Shown: positions 1-8,586 of the stretch, piece by piece
Layout: the number at the start of each line of letters is the position of its first letter
Numbering within the stretch: the first letter of the stretch is position 1
Notes under the pieces: model-generated
The model's input: only the letters and a program-made list of their open reading frames with translations
Database searches by the model: none
What the model was told of the DNA's origin: nothing
Origin: Chloroflexota bacterium
GTDB lineage: Bacteria > Chloroflexota > UBA11872
Length of the DNA stretch: 64,000 nucleotides
Assembly: GCA_022825895.1 (NCBI GenBank)
Contig: JAJDVX010000033.1
Coordinates: 242,193-306,192, forward strand
Direction of reading: 5' to 3'
Made by a program: the position numbers and the translations under genes

Positions 1-146
1 TGTCGTTCCAGTCGTCAGGGACGACCGCCGGACTCCCGGACGCTTCGCAGTCATTTCTTGTCCTCCTGGCCTATGTCGTCGTGCTGAGCGGCGCGGCCTT
101 CTGGGTATTCCAGCGCCGCGAAGTCGCCGGCGCCAGGGGCGAGTAG
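1..146 (+). CDS. ABC-2 type transporter permease, C-terminal fragment
   Basis: Only the last 47 codons are in the window; the frame enters at base 3 and ends with TAG at 144-146. The visible part is one hydrophobic segment (FLVLLAYVVVLSGAAFWVF) followed by the tail QRREVAGARGE. This is almost the same as the tail of the next gene (QRRDIAGAKGE), so the two are tandem paralogues. By analogy with that gene it is a membrane permease subunit of an ABC exporter; the ATPase partner would lie upstream, outside the window. Function rests on the paralogue, not on this fragment alone. Confidence 0.7.
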   Translation, partial: SFQSSGTTAGLPDASQSFLVLLAYVVVLSGAAFWVFQRREVAGARGE

Positions 147-229
147 CGGCCCATGCAGGACAATGCGCCCCGCACATCCGCTGCGCTCGACCTCCTGAAC
201 TCTCCTTATCAAAAGAGGGAACGGCCCAA

Positions 230-1132
230 ATGATTGCTGAAACCCTGTCCCTCACCCGCTGGGAGTGGTTCAAGCTGCGCCGCCGCCGGATGCCCTGGAT
301 CCTGCTGTTCGTGAGCGTGCTGCTGTTGCAGATCACGTTCTGGAGCGCCTATGCCTTGTTCCGCGTCGGCGACGAGGTGACGCTGGGCGACGGCGGCGCC
401 GCCAGCGTCAGCGGAGACTTCCTGGGACTCCTGGCCTTTCCAAACAACGCGGTAATCGGGCTCGCAATCTCGCACGGGTTCAGCATCATCCTCATCATGA
501 TCCTGGCCGCCTCGCTGACCGGCACCGAATACGGCTGGGGCACGGTGCGCACGGTCCTGACGCGCGGCGCCGGACGCTGGCAATTGCTGGCCTCCAAGCT
601 GCTGCTCGTCGCGCTCCTGGGCGTTGGCGCGCTGGTCGTCGGGGCGCTCAGCATGGCGTTGAGCAGCTTCATCGCCTCGCTGACGTTGGAAGGCGGCGCC
701 TGGCTTGCCGAGTCGGCGGAATGGGTCGAGGTGGCGCGCACGTTCGGTAAGGCCATCTTTGGGTTGCTGCCCTACGTCGCGCTGGGCGTGTTCTTCGCCG
801 TCCTGACCACGTCCTCCGGCACGGCCATCGGGCTGGCCCTCGGCTACGCCGTGGCGGAGGGCATCGTGATCAGCATCCTGGTCAACTTCGACTGGTTCGA
901 GCGTTTCTCCGGCTACATCCTCGGTCAGGCGGTCGGGGGTTGGCTGGGCACGACCGGCGGCGCGCTCTTCTCGGGAGGCGGCGACGATTCGTTTGGCGAA
1001 GCCGCCGTTCTCGCCATGCAACCCGAAGCCCTGCACGGCTTCCTGGTCTCGCTGGCCTATATCGTGATCCTCAGCGGCCTGTCCTTCTGGATCTTCCAAC
1101 GCCGCGACATCGCCGGCGCAAAGGGCGAGTAG
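230..1132 (+). CDS. ABC-2 type transporter permease
   Basis: A 300-residue integral membrane protein, the usual size for ABC-2 permeases. Hydrophobic segments lie at about residues 22-45, 78-97, 117-142, 175-193, 198-220 and 273-290. Between the second and third is the sequence GTEYGWGTVRTVLTRG, which matches the E(Y/F)..GT.R..L..G pattern of ABC-2 permeases. A GAGGGA ribosome-binding site sits 9 bases before the ATG. It follows a paralogous permease tail, so the pair probably forms a heterodimeric membrane part of one exporter. The substrate cannot be read from the sequence. Confidence 0.8.
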   Translation: MIAETLSLTRWEWFKLRRRRMPWILLFVSVLLLQITFWSAYALFRVGDEVTLGDGGAASVSGDFLGLLAFPNNAVIGLAISHGFSIILIMILAASLTGTEYGWGTVRTVLTRGAGRWQLLASKLLLVALLGVGALVVGALSMALSSFIASLTLEGGAWLAESAEWVEVARTFGKAIFGLLPYVALGVFFAVLTTSSGTAIGLALGYAVAEGIVISILVNFDWFERFSGYILGQAVGGWLGTTGGALFSGGGDDSFGEAAVLAMQPEALHGFLVSLAYIVILSGLSFWIFQRRDIAGAKGE

Positions 1133-1244
1133 CCGGCGAACGGGTGGTCAGGGGCTGGTGTCCGGTGGCCGGGCCTCGTCACTAGCCCCTGACCGCCAGC
1201 CGCTGCTCAAAGTCTTGACCGTCGCTGGGTCGGCGGCGACACTC

Positions 1245-1529
1245 CAACCCTGTAGTAAAGGCGTAGACGGAAACGCGTTTGGCGGGCGGCCCGCCGCAGC
1301 GAGCCCGGGACGGTGAGAGCCGGGCGGTCAGGGTCCCGCTGGAACATCCTTCCCGAGCCGCCGGTCGAAGGCCCTTGAAGGCTGGTAGAACCGGACGGAG
1401 TTGCGCTCCGTGATCGGCGCAACGGCATCCGCCTCGCGGCGCGTGCCGGGCGAGCGGTGCGGCCGTCTGGCCGCGCAACGCGGGTGGTACCGCGGGTTCT
1501 TCGACCCGTCCCGTTGGGGACGGGTTTTT
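1245..1529 (+). promoter_or_regulatory. T-box leader, isoleucine (ATC) specifier, controlling alaX-ileS
   Basis: The leader ends in the canonical T-box GGTGGTACCGCG (1483-1494), followed by an intrinsic terminator. Upstream is a Stem I-like region with GGTGAGAGCC (1312-1321), typical of the distal Stem I loop, and then GAACATCCTTCCCGAG, where ATC at 1346-1348 occupies the specifier position. An ATC specifier matches the downstream isoleucyl-tRNA synthetase. Uncharged tRNA-Ile should pair with ATC and with TGGT, favouring the antiterminator so that transcription continues. The T in TGGT fits an A discriminator base. The 5' end of the leader is approximate. Bases 1133-1244 hold nothing recognisable. 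Confidence 0.88.
1504..1529 (+). terminator. Intrinsic terminator of the isoleucine T-box
   Basis: ACCCGTCCC (1504-1512) pairs perfectly with GGGACGGGT (1517-1525) across a four-base loop and is followed by a T run. It begins ten bases after the T-box sequence, so the antiterminator and terminator can compete, as expected for transcriptional T-box control. Confidence 0.88.
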
Positions 1530-1544
1530 CTTTGTGGGAGCGAG

Positions 1545-2267
1545 ATGGCAACCGAGGCACTGTTCTACGCCGATAGCTACCTGCGCGATTTCGAGGCCAC
1601 GGTCACGGCCGTGCGGCCGGACGGGGTGGCGCTGGACCGTACGGCCTTCTATCCGCACGGCGGCGGGCAGCCCACCGACGTCGGCGAACTGCGCGCCCAC
1701 GGCCAGGTCTGGCCGGTGACCGCCGTGCGCCGCCAGGGCGGGGACATCGTGCACCGGCTGGATGGCGAATCGCCGCCGGCCGGAACCGCCGTCATCGGTC
1801 ACCTGGATTGGGACCTGCGCTACGCCTTCATGCGCCTGCACACCGCGCTGCACGCCCTTTCCGGCGTGGTCTGGACCGGCTGGCAGGCCGACGTGACCGG
1901 CAGCCACATCTACGAGGACGGCGGCAAGGCCCGCATGGACTTCTCGCTGGAAGGCATCCGGATTAACGACGTGCGCGACGAGATCGAGGAGCGTCTCAAC
2001 GCCGAACTGGCCGCCGCCCGCCCGGTGCGCGCCTACGAACTGCCCCGCGCCGAAGCCCTGGAACTGCCCGACCTCATTCGCACCCACGTCAACCTGGTCC
2101 CCGCCCACATCGCCAACATCCGCATCGTCGAAATCGAGGGCCTGGACCGCCAGGCCGACGGCGGCACGCATGTCGCCAACACCAGCGAAGTCGGCCGTGT
2201 CGCCATCATCAACGCCGCCAACAAGGGGCGCATCAACCGCCGCCTCGAAATCGCCCTTACGGACTGA
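1545..2267 (+). CDS. alaX: AlaX-like alanyl-tRNA editing domain protein
   Basis: A 240-residue free-standing editing-domain protein of the AlaX family, which hydrolyses mischarged tRNA. The N-terminal half shows the family pattern FYPHGGGQPTDVG (about 35-47). The metal-site motif HTALH is at 99-103 and the C-terminal motif DGGTHVANT at about 204-212. In AlaRS and many AlaX proteins the second motif is CGGTH; here Asp stands where a Cys ligand would be. The ATG at 1545 is chosen because it follows the T-box terminator with a GGGAG site; the frame stays open upstream, but that stretch is the leader RNA. The stop is only four bases before ileS. Being cotranscribed with ileS under an isoleucine T-box is unusual for an alanine editing factor. 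Confidence 0.82.
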   Translation: MATEALFYADSYLRDFEATVTAVRPDGVALDRTAFYPHGGGQPTDVGELRAHGQVWPVTAVRRQGGDIVHRLDGESPPAGTAVIGHLDWDLRYAFMRLHTALHALSGVVWTGWQADVTGSHIYEDGGKARMDFSLEGIRINDVRDEIEERLNAELAAARPVRAYELPRAEALELPDLIRTHVNLVPAHIANIRIVEIEGLDRQADGGTHVANTSEVGRVAIINAANKGRINRRLEIALTD

Positions 2268-2271
2268 TCCC

Positions 2272-5200
2272 ATGAGTGACGACACCGCGAACTCAGCGAA
2301 GCCGACGTCCGCTTTCGAGCCATTGCCGGACGAACTGGACTTCCCGTCCATGGAACGGCGGATGCTGGACCGCTGGGCCGCGGAGGACACGTTCAACCGG
2401 CTGCGCGACAAGAACGCCGACGGCCCCCGCTGGTCGTTCTTCGACGGACCCATCACCGCCAACAACCCGATGGGCGTGCACCACGCCTGGGGCCGCACCT
2501 ACAAGGACGTCTACCAGCGGTACCGCGCCATGCGCGGCTACCACCAGCGCTACCAGAACGGCTTCGACTGCCAGGGGTTGTGGCTGGAAGTGGAAGTCGA
2601 GAAGGACCTGGGCTTCAACTCCAAGCGCGACATCGAGGAATTCGGCCTCGAAGCCTTCGCCGACGCCTGCCGCGAGCGCGTGGAGAAGTTCTCCGGCGTG
2701 CAGACGCAACAGTCCGTTCGCCTGGGGCAGTGGATGGACTGGGACGACTCCTACTTCACGCACTCCGACACCAACATCGAGCACATCTGGCACTTCCTGC
2801 GGCGCTGCAATGAGCGCGGCTGGATCGCGGCGGCGCAGCGCGCAATGCCCTGGTGCGCCCGCTGTGGCACCGCCCTCTCGCAGCACGAACTGATCGACAC
2901 GTACGAAGAAGTCGAGCACGACGCCGTCTACGTGCGCCTGCCCATCCACGGACGCCCCGGCACCTGGCTGCTGATCTGGACCACCACGCCCTGGACCCTG
3001 GCGGCCAACGTGGCGGCGGCCGTCCATCCCGACCTGACCTACGTCGAGGTGGCGGCGGACGACGGCCGTTACCTCCTGGCCGAAGCCGCGATGCCTGAGG
3101 TCTTTGGAGTCGACGCCGACGTCGTGGCCAGGCGCCAGGGCGCCGACCTCCTCGACCTGACCTACGACGGACCCTTCGATGACCTGCCGGCCGTGCACGG
3201 CGTGACACACCGGGTCATCCCCTGGACGGACGTCGGCGCCGACGAGGGCACCGGGGTTGTGCATATCGCGCCGGGCGCCGGTGAGGAGGACTTCCACCTC
3301 GGCCAGGACCTCGGCCTCGAAGTCCTGGTGCCCATCGACGAGAACGGCGCCTACACCGCCGGCTACGACTGGCTGACCGGCCGCGACGCCCGCGAGGTCG
3401 CCGACGACGTGGTCGCCGACCTGCGCAAGCGCGGCCTGCTCTATCGCCACCACACCTACACCCACCGCTACCCGCACTGCTGGCGCTGCCAGGAGGAACT
3501 GGTGTTCCGGGTGGACGACGAGTGGTTCATCCGCGCCGACGAAGTTCGCCAGCCCATGCTGGACGCTGCGGCCACCGTCAATTGGACGCCCGAATATGCC
3601 GGCGCGCGCATGGCCGACTGGCTGCGCAACATGGGCGACTGGAACATCTCCCGCCGCCGCTACTGGGGCCTGCCCCTGCCCTTCTACCCCTGCCAGTCCT
3701 GCGGGCACCTGACCGTGATCGGGTCCAAGGCCCACCTCGAAGAGCGCGCCATCGAGGGCATGGACCAACTGCGCGAGTTGCACCGGCCCTGGATCGACCG
3801 CGTGACGATCCGCTGCGAGTCCTGCGAGGCGCCAACCAGCCGCATCGATGCGGTCGGCGATGCCTGGCTGGACGCCGGCATCGTGCCCTTCTCAACCCTT
3901 GGCTACCTGCAAAACAGCGCGGAGTTCGAGCACTGGTACCCGGCGGACTTCATCACCGAGATGCGCGAGCAGATCCGGCTCTGGTTCTACTCCATGCTCT
4001 TCATGAGCGTCACCATCCGGAACCAGTCGCCGTACCAGTCCGTCTTCGTCTACGAAAAGCTCAACGACGAAACCGGCCGCGCGATGCACAAGAGCTGGGG
4101 CAACGCCATTGACTTTGGCGAGGCCGCCGAGCGCATGGGCGCGGACGTGATGCGCTGGCTGTACGCCGGGCACAACCCGCTCTACAACATCAACTTCGGC
4201 TACGGCCCGGCCACCGAAGTCAAGCGCCGCATGCTCACCCTCTGGAACGTCTACTCGTTCTTCGTGACCTACGCCCGCCTGGACGGCTTCGACCCCACCG
4301 CGCCGCGCATCCCCGTGGCCGAACGACCCGACTTGGACCGCTGGGCGCTCTCCCGCCTGCAAGGCCTCATCGACACCATGACCGCCTCCCTGGACGACTA
4401 CCTCGTCCACCGCGGCGTGCAGGCCGCCCAGGAATTCATCGAGGAGCTGTCCAACTGGTACGTGCGCCGCGGACGCCGCCGGTACTGGAAGTCGGACTCC
4501 GACGACGACAAGCAGGCCGCCTACCAGACGCTCTACGAACTGCTGACCAGCATGGTGCGGCTGCTGGCCCCGGTCATGCCGTTCTGGACCGACGACATCT
4601 ACCAGAACCTGGTCCGCCGCGCCGACCCCGAGGCGCCGGGCAGCGTCCATCTCACCGACTGGCCCAAGGCCGACGACGCGCTGCGCGACCCGGATCTGGA
4701 CGCTGCCATGGCCCTGGCCCAGCAGGTCGTCCGCGCCGGCCGCGCCGCCCGCAACAGCGCCAACGTCAAGCTCCGGCAGCCGCTGCGCTCGGCCCTGGTG
4801 CGGGTCGCCGACGACGCCGACTGGGACGCCGTGACGGCGCTGCAACCGCACGTCCTCGACGAACTCAACGTCAAGGAACTGCGGCGTATGACCTCCGAGC
4901 ACGAACTGGTGGACTACCAGGTGCGCCCCAACTACCGCGCACTCGGCCCGCGCTTCGGCCGCCAGGTCCGCCAGGTCGCCGCCGCGCTGGCCGCGCTGGA
5001 CGCACCGGCGGCCGTGCGCGAGCTGGACGAGCTCGGTTCACTCCACATCGAGGTTGACGGAGCTACCGAGACGCTGGAGCCGGGCGATCTGGACGTTCGC
5101 CGCACGCCCCGCGAAGGCTTCGGCGTGGCCGAGCAGGACGGCGTCATCGTCGCCATCGCCACCGACATCGACGACGAACTGGCCCGCGAAGGCCTCGCCC

Positions 5201-5442
5201 GCGAACTCGTCCACGCCACCCAGGGCCTCCGCCGCGACGCCGGCCTCGAAGTCTCAGACCGGATACGGCTCTGGCTCGACGGCCCAACGGCGCTCCACGA
5301 AACCCTGGCCGCACACGAGTCCGAAATCGCCGCCGAGGTCCTCGCCGTGGCGGTCAACGAAGGCGAGCCGCCGGAGCATGCCGCCCAGGCCGCCCCGACC
5401 CTCAACGGTGTTCCCGTAACGGTGCGCCTGGCTCGAACCTGA
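2272..5442 (+). CDS. ileS: Isoleucyl-tRNA synthetase with GVHH signature
   Basis: A 1056-residue class I aminoacyl-tRNA synthetase that charges tRNA-Ile. The CP1 editing domain shows TTTPWTLAANVAA. A zinc-finger-like CxxC pair occurs at WCARCG and another at HCWRCQ. The catalytic HIGH motif is altered: at residues 68-71 it reads GVHH (in NPMGVHHAWG), so the first and third positions of HxGH are exchanged. The KMSKS equivalent is AMHKSWGN (604-611). Both motifs sit in conserved surroundings, so they are a subtype and not decay. The start at 2272 is chosen four bases after the alaX stop. Expression should respond to uncharged tRNA-Ile through the T-box. Confidence 0.95.
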   Translation: MSDDTANSAKPTSAFEPLPDELDFPSMERRMLDRWAAEDTFNRLRDKNADGPRWSFFDGPITANNPMGVHHAWGRTYKDVYQRYRAMRGYHQRYQNGFDCQGLWLEVEVEKDLGFNSKRDIEEFGLEAFADACRERVEKFSGVQTQQSVRLGQWMDWDDSYFTHSDTNIEHIWHFLRRCNERGWIAAAQRAMPWCARCGTALSQHELIDTYEEVEHDAVYVRLPIHGRPGTWLLIWTTTPWTLAANVAAAVHPDLTYVEVAADDGRYLLAEAAMPEVFGVDADVVARRQGADLLDLTYDGPFDDLPAVHGVTHRVIPWTDVGADEGTGVVHIAPGAGEEDFHLGQDLGLEVLVPIDENGAYTAGYDWLTGRDAREVADDVVADLRKRGLLYRHHTYTHRYPHCWRCQEELVFRVDDEWFIRADEVRQPMLDAAATVNWTPEYAGARMADWLRNMGDWNISRRRYWGLPLPFYPCQSCGHLTVIGSKAHLEERAIEGMDQLRELHRPWIDRVTIRCESCEAPTSRIDAVGDAWLDAGIVPFSTLGYLQNSAEFEHWYPADFITEMREQIRLWFYSMLFMSVTIRNQSPYQSVFVYEKLNDETGRAMHKSWGNAIDFGEAAERMGADVMRWLYAGHNPLYNINFGYGPATEVKRRMLTLWNVYSFFVTYARLDGFDPTAPRIPVAERPDLDRWALSRLQGLIDTMTASLDDYLVHRGVQAAQEFIEELSNWYVRRGRRRYWKSDSDDDKQAAYQTLYELLTSMVRLLAPVMPFWTDDIYQNLVRRADPEAPGSVHLTDWPKADDALRDPDLDAAMALAQQVVRAGRAARNSANVKLRQPLRSALVRVADDADWDAVTALQPHVLDELNVKELRRMTSEHELVDYQVRPNYRALGPRFGRQVRQVAAALAALDAPAAVRELDELGSLHIEVDGATETLEPGDLDVRRTPREGFGVAEQDGVIVAIATDIDDELAREGLARELVHATQGLRRDAGLEVSDRIRLWLDGPTALHETLAAHESEIAAEVLAVAVNEGEPPEHAAQAAPTLNGVPVTVRLART

Positions 5443-5483
5443 GCTCGGACTGACCGACGCCGAGTAGCTGAGGCTCTTAGGCC

Positions 5484-5753
5484 CTAGCCGAAGAAGCGGT
5501 CAACCGCGACCGCGATGGCGACTGCGGCAGTCACCGAACCAAGCATCAAGCCGATCATCCACTTGATCAGATCGGCCCGCAGATTGGCAATCTCAGACAT
5601 CACATCGGCGCGCAGATTGGCAATTTCCGTCATGACCTCAGCGCGCTGATCGGCGAGGTCTTCCTTGGTCGCGTAGTGCGCGAGGCTGCGGTCCAGTTCC
5701 TCGCGCAGTTCACTACGGGTCAGCGCAGCGGCGCCAACATTGGGGTCGGCCAT
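5484..5753 (-). CDS. Small coiled-coil protein with C-terminal membrane anchor
   Basis: An 89-residue protein. The middle is a predicted coiled coil with the repeated heptad-like units EVMTEIANLRAD and DVMSEIANLRAD. The C-terminus is one hydrophobic helix (MIGLMLGSVTAAVAIAVAV) ending in DRFFG. This layout resembles the DUF1640/CCDC90-like small membrane-anchored coiled coils common in bacteria, whose role is unknown. The ATG at 5753 is preferred to the longer frame because a GGAGAC site lies just upstream and the extension is unlike protein. The order coiled coil then anchor is the reverse of the larger coiled-coil protein at 50.7 kb. Confidence 0.7.
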   Translation of the reverse strand: MADPNVGAAALTRSELREELDRSLAHYATKEDLADQRAEVMTEIANLRADVMSEIANLRADLIKWMIGLMLGSVTAAVAIAVAVDRFFG

Positions 5754-5886
5754 TCGGACGTGTCTCCAAGTGAAGGTTGAAGTGTTGTTAGGCCGCCCGT
5801 AAGGCAATTCTAACAGTCGACCGCAGGTCTCTCCGGCGGGTCGTTCCGGCCGCCCACCCAAGAGGAAGCTGTACGCCAACTCGCGC

Positions 5887-6219
5887 CTACTCCGCGAATG
5901 CCACCTCCACCATCCCGTCTGTCACCCGCACCTTGTAGCTACGGGTGCGGTAGCCGAAGGGTGGGTTGATCACCCAGCCATCCGTGACGTCGTAAATCCA
6001 GCCGTGCAGCGGGCAGGTGAGCTCACAGCCGACCAGTTGCCCCGATGCCAGCGGGTAGCCGGCGTGCTCGCAGAGGCCGTCCAGGGCGTGGTAGCGCCCG
6101 TCCACGTTGGCGATCACGATTTCGGCCTTGTCCAGGAACACCGACGAAAGCCGCCCCGGCGGCGGCAGCAGCGACTCCGGACCTACGGGTCTGAATTCCG
6201 GTTCGTCAGCCGAGGTCAC
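5887..6219 (-). CDS. Rieske [2Fe-2S] ferredoxin-like protein
   Basis: A 110-residue single-domain Rieske protein. The cluster ligands are in CEHAGYP and, 17 residues on, CPLHGWIYD, giving the C-x-H ... C-x-x-H pattern of two His and two Cys. There is no signal peptide or membrane segment, so it is a soluble electron carrier of the type that serves dioxygenases or nitrite-reductase-like systems; no such partner is adjacent. It overlaps the upstream acetyltransferase gene by 14 bases and is probably translated with it. Its redox partner cannot be told from this window. Confidence 0.88.
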   Translation of the reverse strand: MTSADEPEFRPVGPESLLPPPGRLSSVFLDKAEIVIANVDGRYHALDGLCEHAGYPLASGQLVGCELTCPLHGWIYDVTDGWVINPPFGYRTRSYKVRVTDGMVEVAFAE

Positions 6220-7255
6220 GCCGCATCACCGTCACGTCCACGCGTTGGTCGCCCAGATCCAGGGCGCCCGGTTGCACGACTTCCTCCACAAAGCCCGCCT
6301 CGCGCAGCACCGCCAGCCGCGCTTCCCCGACCCCGCAGGCCCGGACAGCTCGCACGTCGTTCGCCGCGGCGTCCTCCAGCGCGGCCTCGATCACCGCGCT
6401 CGCGCGGTCCACATAGGCTGGCGCGGCCTGGAACTCCATCGTCGCGTTGGCGGCTACCGGCGCGTGGGTGGGCGCCCACAGGTTGGCCGAGGCCACCAGC
6501 CGCCCGCGGTCGTTAACCAGCACTTTCCAGGCGTTGGCGGGACTGGCGGCATGCCGTGTCATCGAGTTGAAGAACGGTCGCAGGCAGCCGCTGGCCTGCA
6601 CCGGCGGCGCGTAGAACATCGCCTCGGTGTAGTCGCGCACGATCCACTCGGCGGGCTCCAGCAGCATCACCAGGCCCGTGTAGGCCCCGATGTCCCCCAA
6701 CCGGATGTCGCGGATCACGCCGTCGCCCGCGCGGCCAAAGAAGGTCTCGTCAAACGTGTCCGCGTCCGTCCCCGGCCGCAGCGCGCGATAGGTCAGCCCG
6801 TTGTAGTGCCGGTAACCGTGCTTTTCGTAGATGTGCTGCGCCACCGGGTTCACGGTGCCCAGGTAGCTCACCTGGCCGCCAACCGCCCAGAAGCCGTTGA
6901 TCGATAGCTCGGTCAGCCGCTGTGCGATGCCCTTGCCGCGCTGCTCCGGTTCCGTGAACACGAAGCCGTAGCCGCCCATTTCCGGCAGGTCGCGGTCGGT
7001 CCCGTGCCAGGCCGTCCCCACGACCGTCCCGTCGATTCGCCCGACCAGCATCGTGTCGGCCAGGGACGGGTCGTGCGTTCCGGCCAGGAATTCCGCCAGG
7101 AACCCGCCCTCGGTCGGGACCATCCAGGGATCGAACGGGCGGGTCAGAAAGCTGTACACCTCGTGTTGAACGGCGGTCGTGCCGCGTCCTTCACCCGGCC
7201 CCAGGACGCTCGCCACCAGTTCCTCGCCGTTCGGCAGCGCGAATACCTTCTCCAT
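6206..7255 (-). CDS. GNAT family N-acetyltransferase
   Basis: A 349-residue protein with a GNAT fold. The acetyl-CoA-binding motif is ERGKGIAQRLTELSI (R/Q-x-x-G-x-G/A), followed by the strand-helix LGTVNPVAQHIYEKHGY. A second GNAT-like half follows, with AVIEAALEDAAANDVRAVRA and a final REAGFVE motif, so it looks like a duplicated-domain acetyltransferase. The substrate is not predictable. The ATG at 7255 has a GGAG site nine bases upstream and is preferred to the longer frame from 7309. It is divergent from the SDR gene and shares a 75-base intergenic region with it. Confidence 0.78.
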   Translation of the reverse strand: MEKVFALPNGEELVASVLGPGEGRGTTAVQHEVYSFLTRPFDPWMVPTEGGFLAEFLAGTHDPSLADTMLVGRIDGTVVGTAWHGTDRDLPEMGGYGFVFTEPEQRGKGIAQRLTELSINGFWAVGGQVSYLGTVNPVAQHIYEKHGYRHYNGLTYRALRPGTDADTFDETFFGRAGDGVIRDIRLGDIGAYTGLVMLLEPAEWIVRDYTEAMFYAPPVQASGCLRPFFNSMTRHAASPANAWKVLVNDRGRLVASANLWAPTHAPVAANATMEFQAAPAYVDRASAVIEAALEDAAANDVRAVRACGVGEARLAVLREAGFVEEVVQPGALDLGDQRVDVTVMRRDLG

Positions 7256-7330
7256 GCCGTCTGATCTCCGGGTGGGCCTTCCTGGGTGCCACAATAGCCG
7301 CTCTGACACGTGAATGAAGGAGCAGGACGC

Positions 7331-8071
7331 ATGTCGTTACAGGGCAAGGCCGCACTGGTCACCGGCGGCGGAACCGGCGTGGGGCGCGCCACGGCGCTCA
7401 TGCTCGCCGAACGGGGCGCCAACGTGGCCGTCAACTACTCGCGCTCGGCCGACGAAGCCGCCCAAACCGCCGCCGACATCCAGGCGCACGGCGTGGAGGG
7501 CTTGGCCATCCAGGCCGACGTTGCGTCGGATGCCGCGGTCGTGGCCATGGTCGAACAGACCGTCGCTGCCTTCGGCCGCCTGGACATCGTGGTCAACAGC
7601 GCCGGCACCACGTTCTTCGTCGATTACGACGACCTGGACGGCATGAAGGACGAGTACTGGGACCGCATCCTGGCGGTCAACCTCAAGGGCCCCTTCTTCG
7701 TCAGCCGCGCCGCGGCGCCCCACCTGAAAGCCGGCGGCGACGGCGTCATCGTCAGCATCTCATCCCTGGCCGGCATCACCGGCACCGGCTCCTCCATCGC
7801 CTACGCGGCTTCCAAGGGCGCGTTGAACACCATCACCAAGTCGCTGGCCCGCACACTGGCGCCCGAGATTCGCGTCAACAGCGTGGCTCCCGGCCCCATC
7901 GACACGCGTTGGATGATCGGGCACGAAGATTTTCTGCAACGGGCCGTCGACCGCAGTCCCGTCAATCGCGCGGCCACGCCGGAGGACATTGCCGCCGGCG
8001 TGCTCATGCTGGTAGAGAACCCCATCGTCACCGGCGAAGTCCTGGTGATGGACAGCGGCTGCGGGCTCTAA
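7331..8071 (+). CDS. Short-chain dehydrogenase/reductase (FabG-like)
   Basis: A 246-residue classical SDR. The cofactor-binding glycine motif TGGGTGVG is near the N-terminus, followed by NYSRS, whose small polar residues and Arg suggest NADPH. The structural VNSAG motif, the catalytic Ser in SISSLAG and Y-x-x-x-K in YAASK are all present, and the C-terminal GEVLVMDSG matches the family. The start at 7331 is chosen from an AAGGAG site ten bases upstream. Family members reduce 3-oxoacyl or other keto groups. Nothing adjacent fixes the substrate, so only the family can be stated. Confidence 0.9.
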   Translation: MSLQGKAALVTGGGTGVGRATALMLAERGANVAVNYSRSADEAAQTAADIQAHGVEGLAIQADVASDAAVVAMVEQTVAAFGRLDIVVNSAGTTFFVDYDDLDGMKDEYWDRILAVNLKGPFFVSRAAAPHLKAGGDGVIVSISSLAGITGTGSSIAYAASKGALNTITKSLARTLAPEIRVNSVAPGPIDTRWMIGHEDFLQRAVDRSPVNRAATPEDIAAGVLMLVENPIVTGEVLVMDSGCGL

Positions 8072-8111
8072 TGCCGGGTTCCGGTCACTTCCGGATCCCC
8101 GCCTAAAGACT

Positions 8112-8137
8112 GGAACCCCCGCCGCGGCGGGGGTTCC
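8112..8137 (+). terminator. GC-rich palindromic terminator after the SDR gene
   Basis: A perfect 26-base inverted repeat of the form GGAACCCCCGCC / GGCGGGGGTTCC, 40 bases after the SDR stop codon. Only a weak T tract follows (GTTC), so termination on this strand is likely but not certain. Confidence 0.6.
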
Positions 8138-8180
8138 GTTCATCACCGTGCGTCCACGGGACTACTGCTGGAGCGGCGTC

Positions 8181-8372
8181 CTACTCCTGGGTGTGCCCCG
8201 TGCCTTGGCAGCGGGAGCACGTGCGCCAGAAAGCCGTCTCACCGTAGTGGGCGCGGCTGACGTGGCGACCGGTGGGGGCGTACCGAAGCGATCCGCGCCC
8301 ACCGCAGCGGGCGCAAGCTTCGTGGCCGCTGGTCGCGGTGTAGGTGGCCCGTGGGCCGACGTAGTGAGTCAT
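8181..8372 (-). CDS. Mini protein with two DnaJ-type zinc-finger repeats
   Basis: A 63-residue protein whose only recognisable feature is a pair of CxxCxGxG motifs, CARCGGRG and CSRCQGTG, 29 residues apart. In DnaJ/Hsp40 four such motifs bind two zinc ions; a single pair can form one site. There is no J domain or other chaperone part. An AGGAGG-type site lies eight bases before the ATG, which supports real translation. It could be a small zinc-binding adaptor or a thiol-disulfide helper. Neighbours give no further clue. Confidence 0.7.
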   Translation of the reverse strand: MTHYVGPRATYTATSGHEACARCGGRGSLRYAPTGRHVSRAHYGETAFWRTCSRCQGTGHTQE

Positions 8373-8531
8373 GGTTCCCTCCTCATTGCGGGAACTTCCG
8401 CCAGATCTCCACGATCCGGTCTTCGGGCTGACGCCGTTGTCAGCACTTCCACTTTACACAAAAGACGTGCTCCGTCAAGCTACAGCGCCTTCCAGAATCG
8501 AAGGCATGCGTTGAGGGCCTCGGTTAACGCC

Positions 8532-8564
8532 CGAGGGGCGCCGGGTGTACCCCGGCGCCCCTCG
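8532..8564 (-). terminator. Strong hairpin downstream of the cytochrome c gene
   Basis: A 14-bp perfect stem (8532-8545 with 8551-8564) and a five-base loop, 22 bases beyond the stop codon of the minus-strand cytochrome gene. There is no T tract on either side, so it may stabilise the 3' end instead of terminating. Bases 8373-8531 hold nothing else recognisable. Confidence 0.5.
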
Positions 8565-8586
8565 ACGCGGGCGGACCCTGAGCGAG

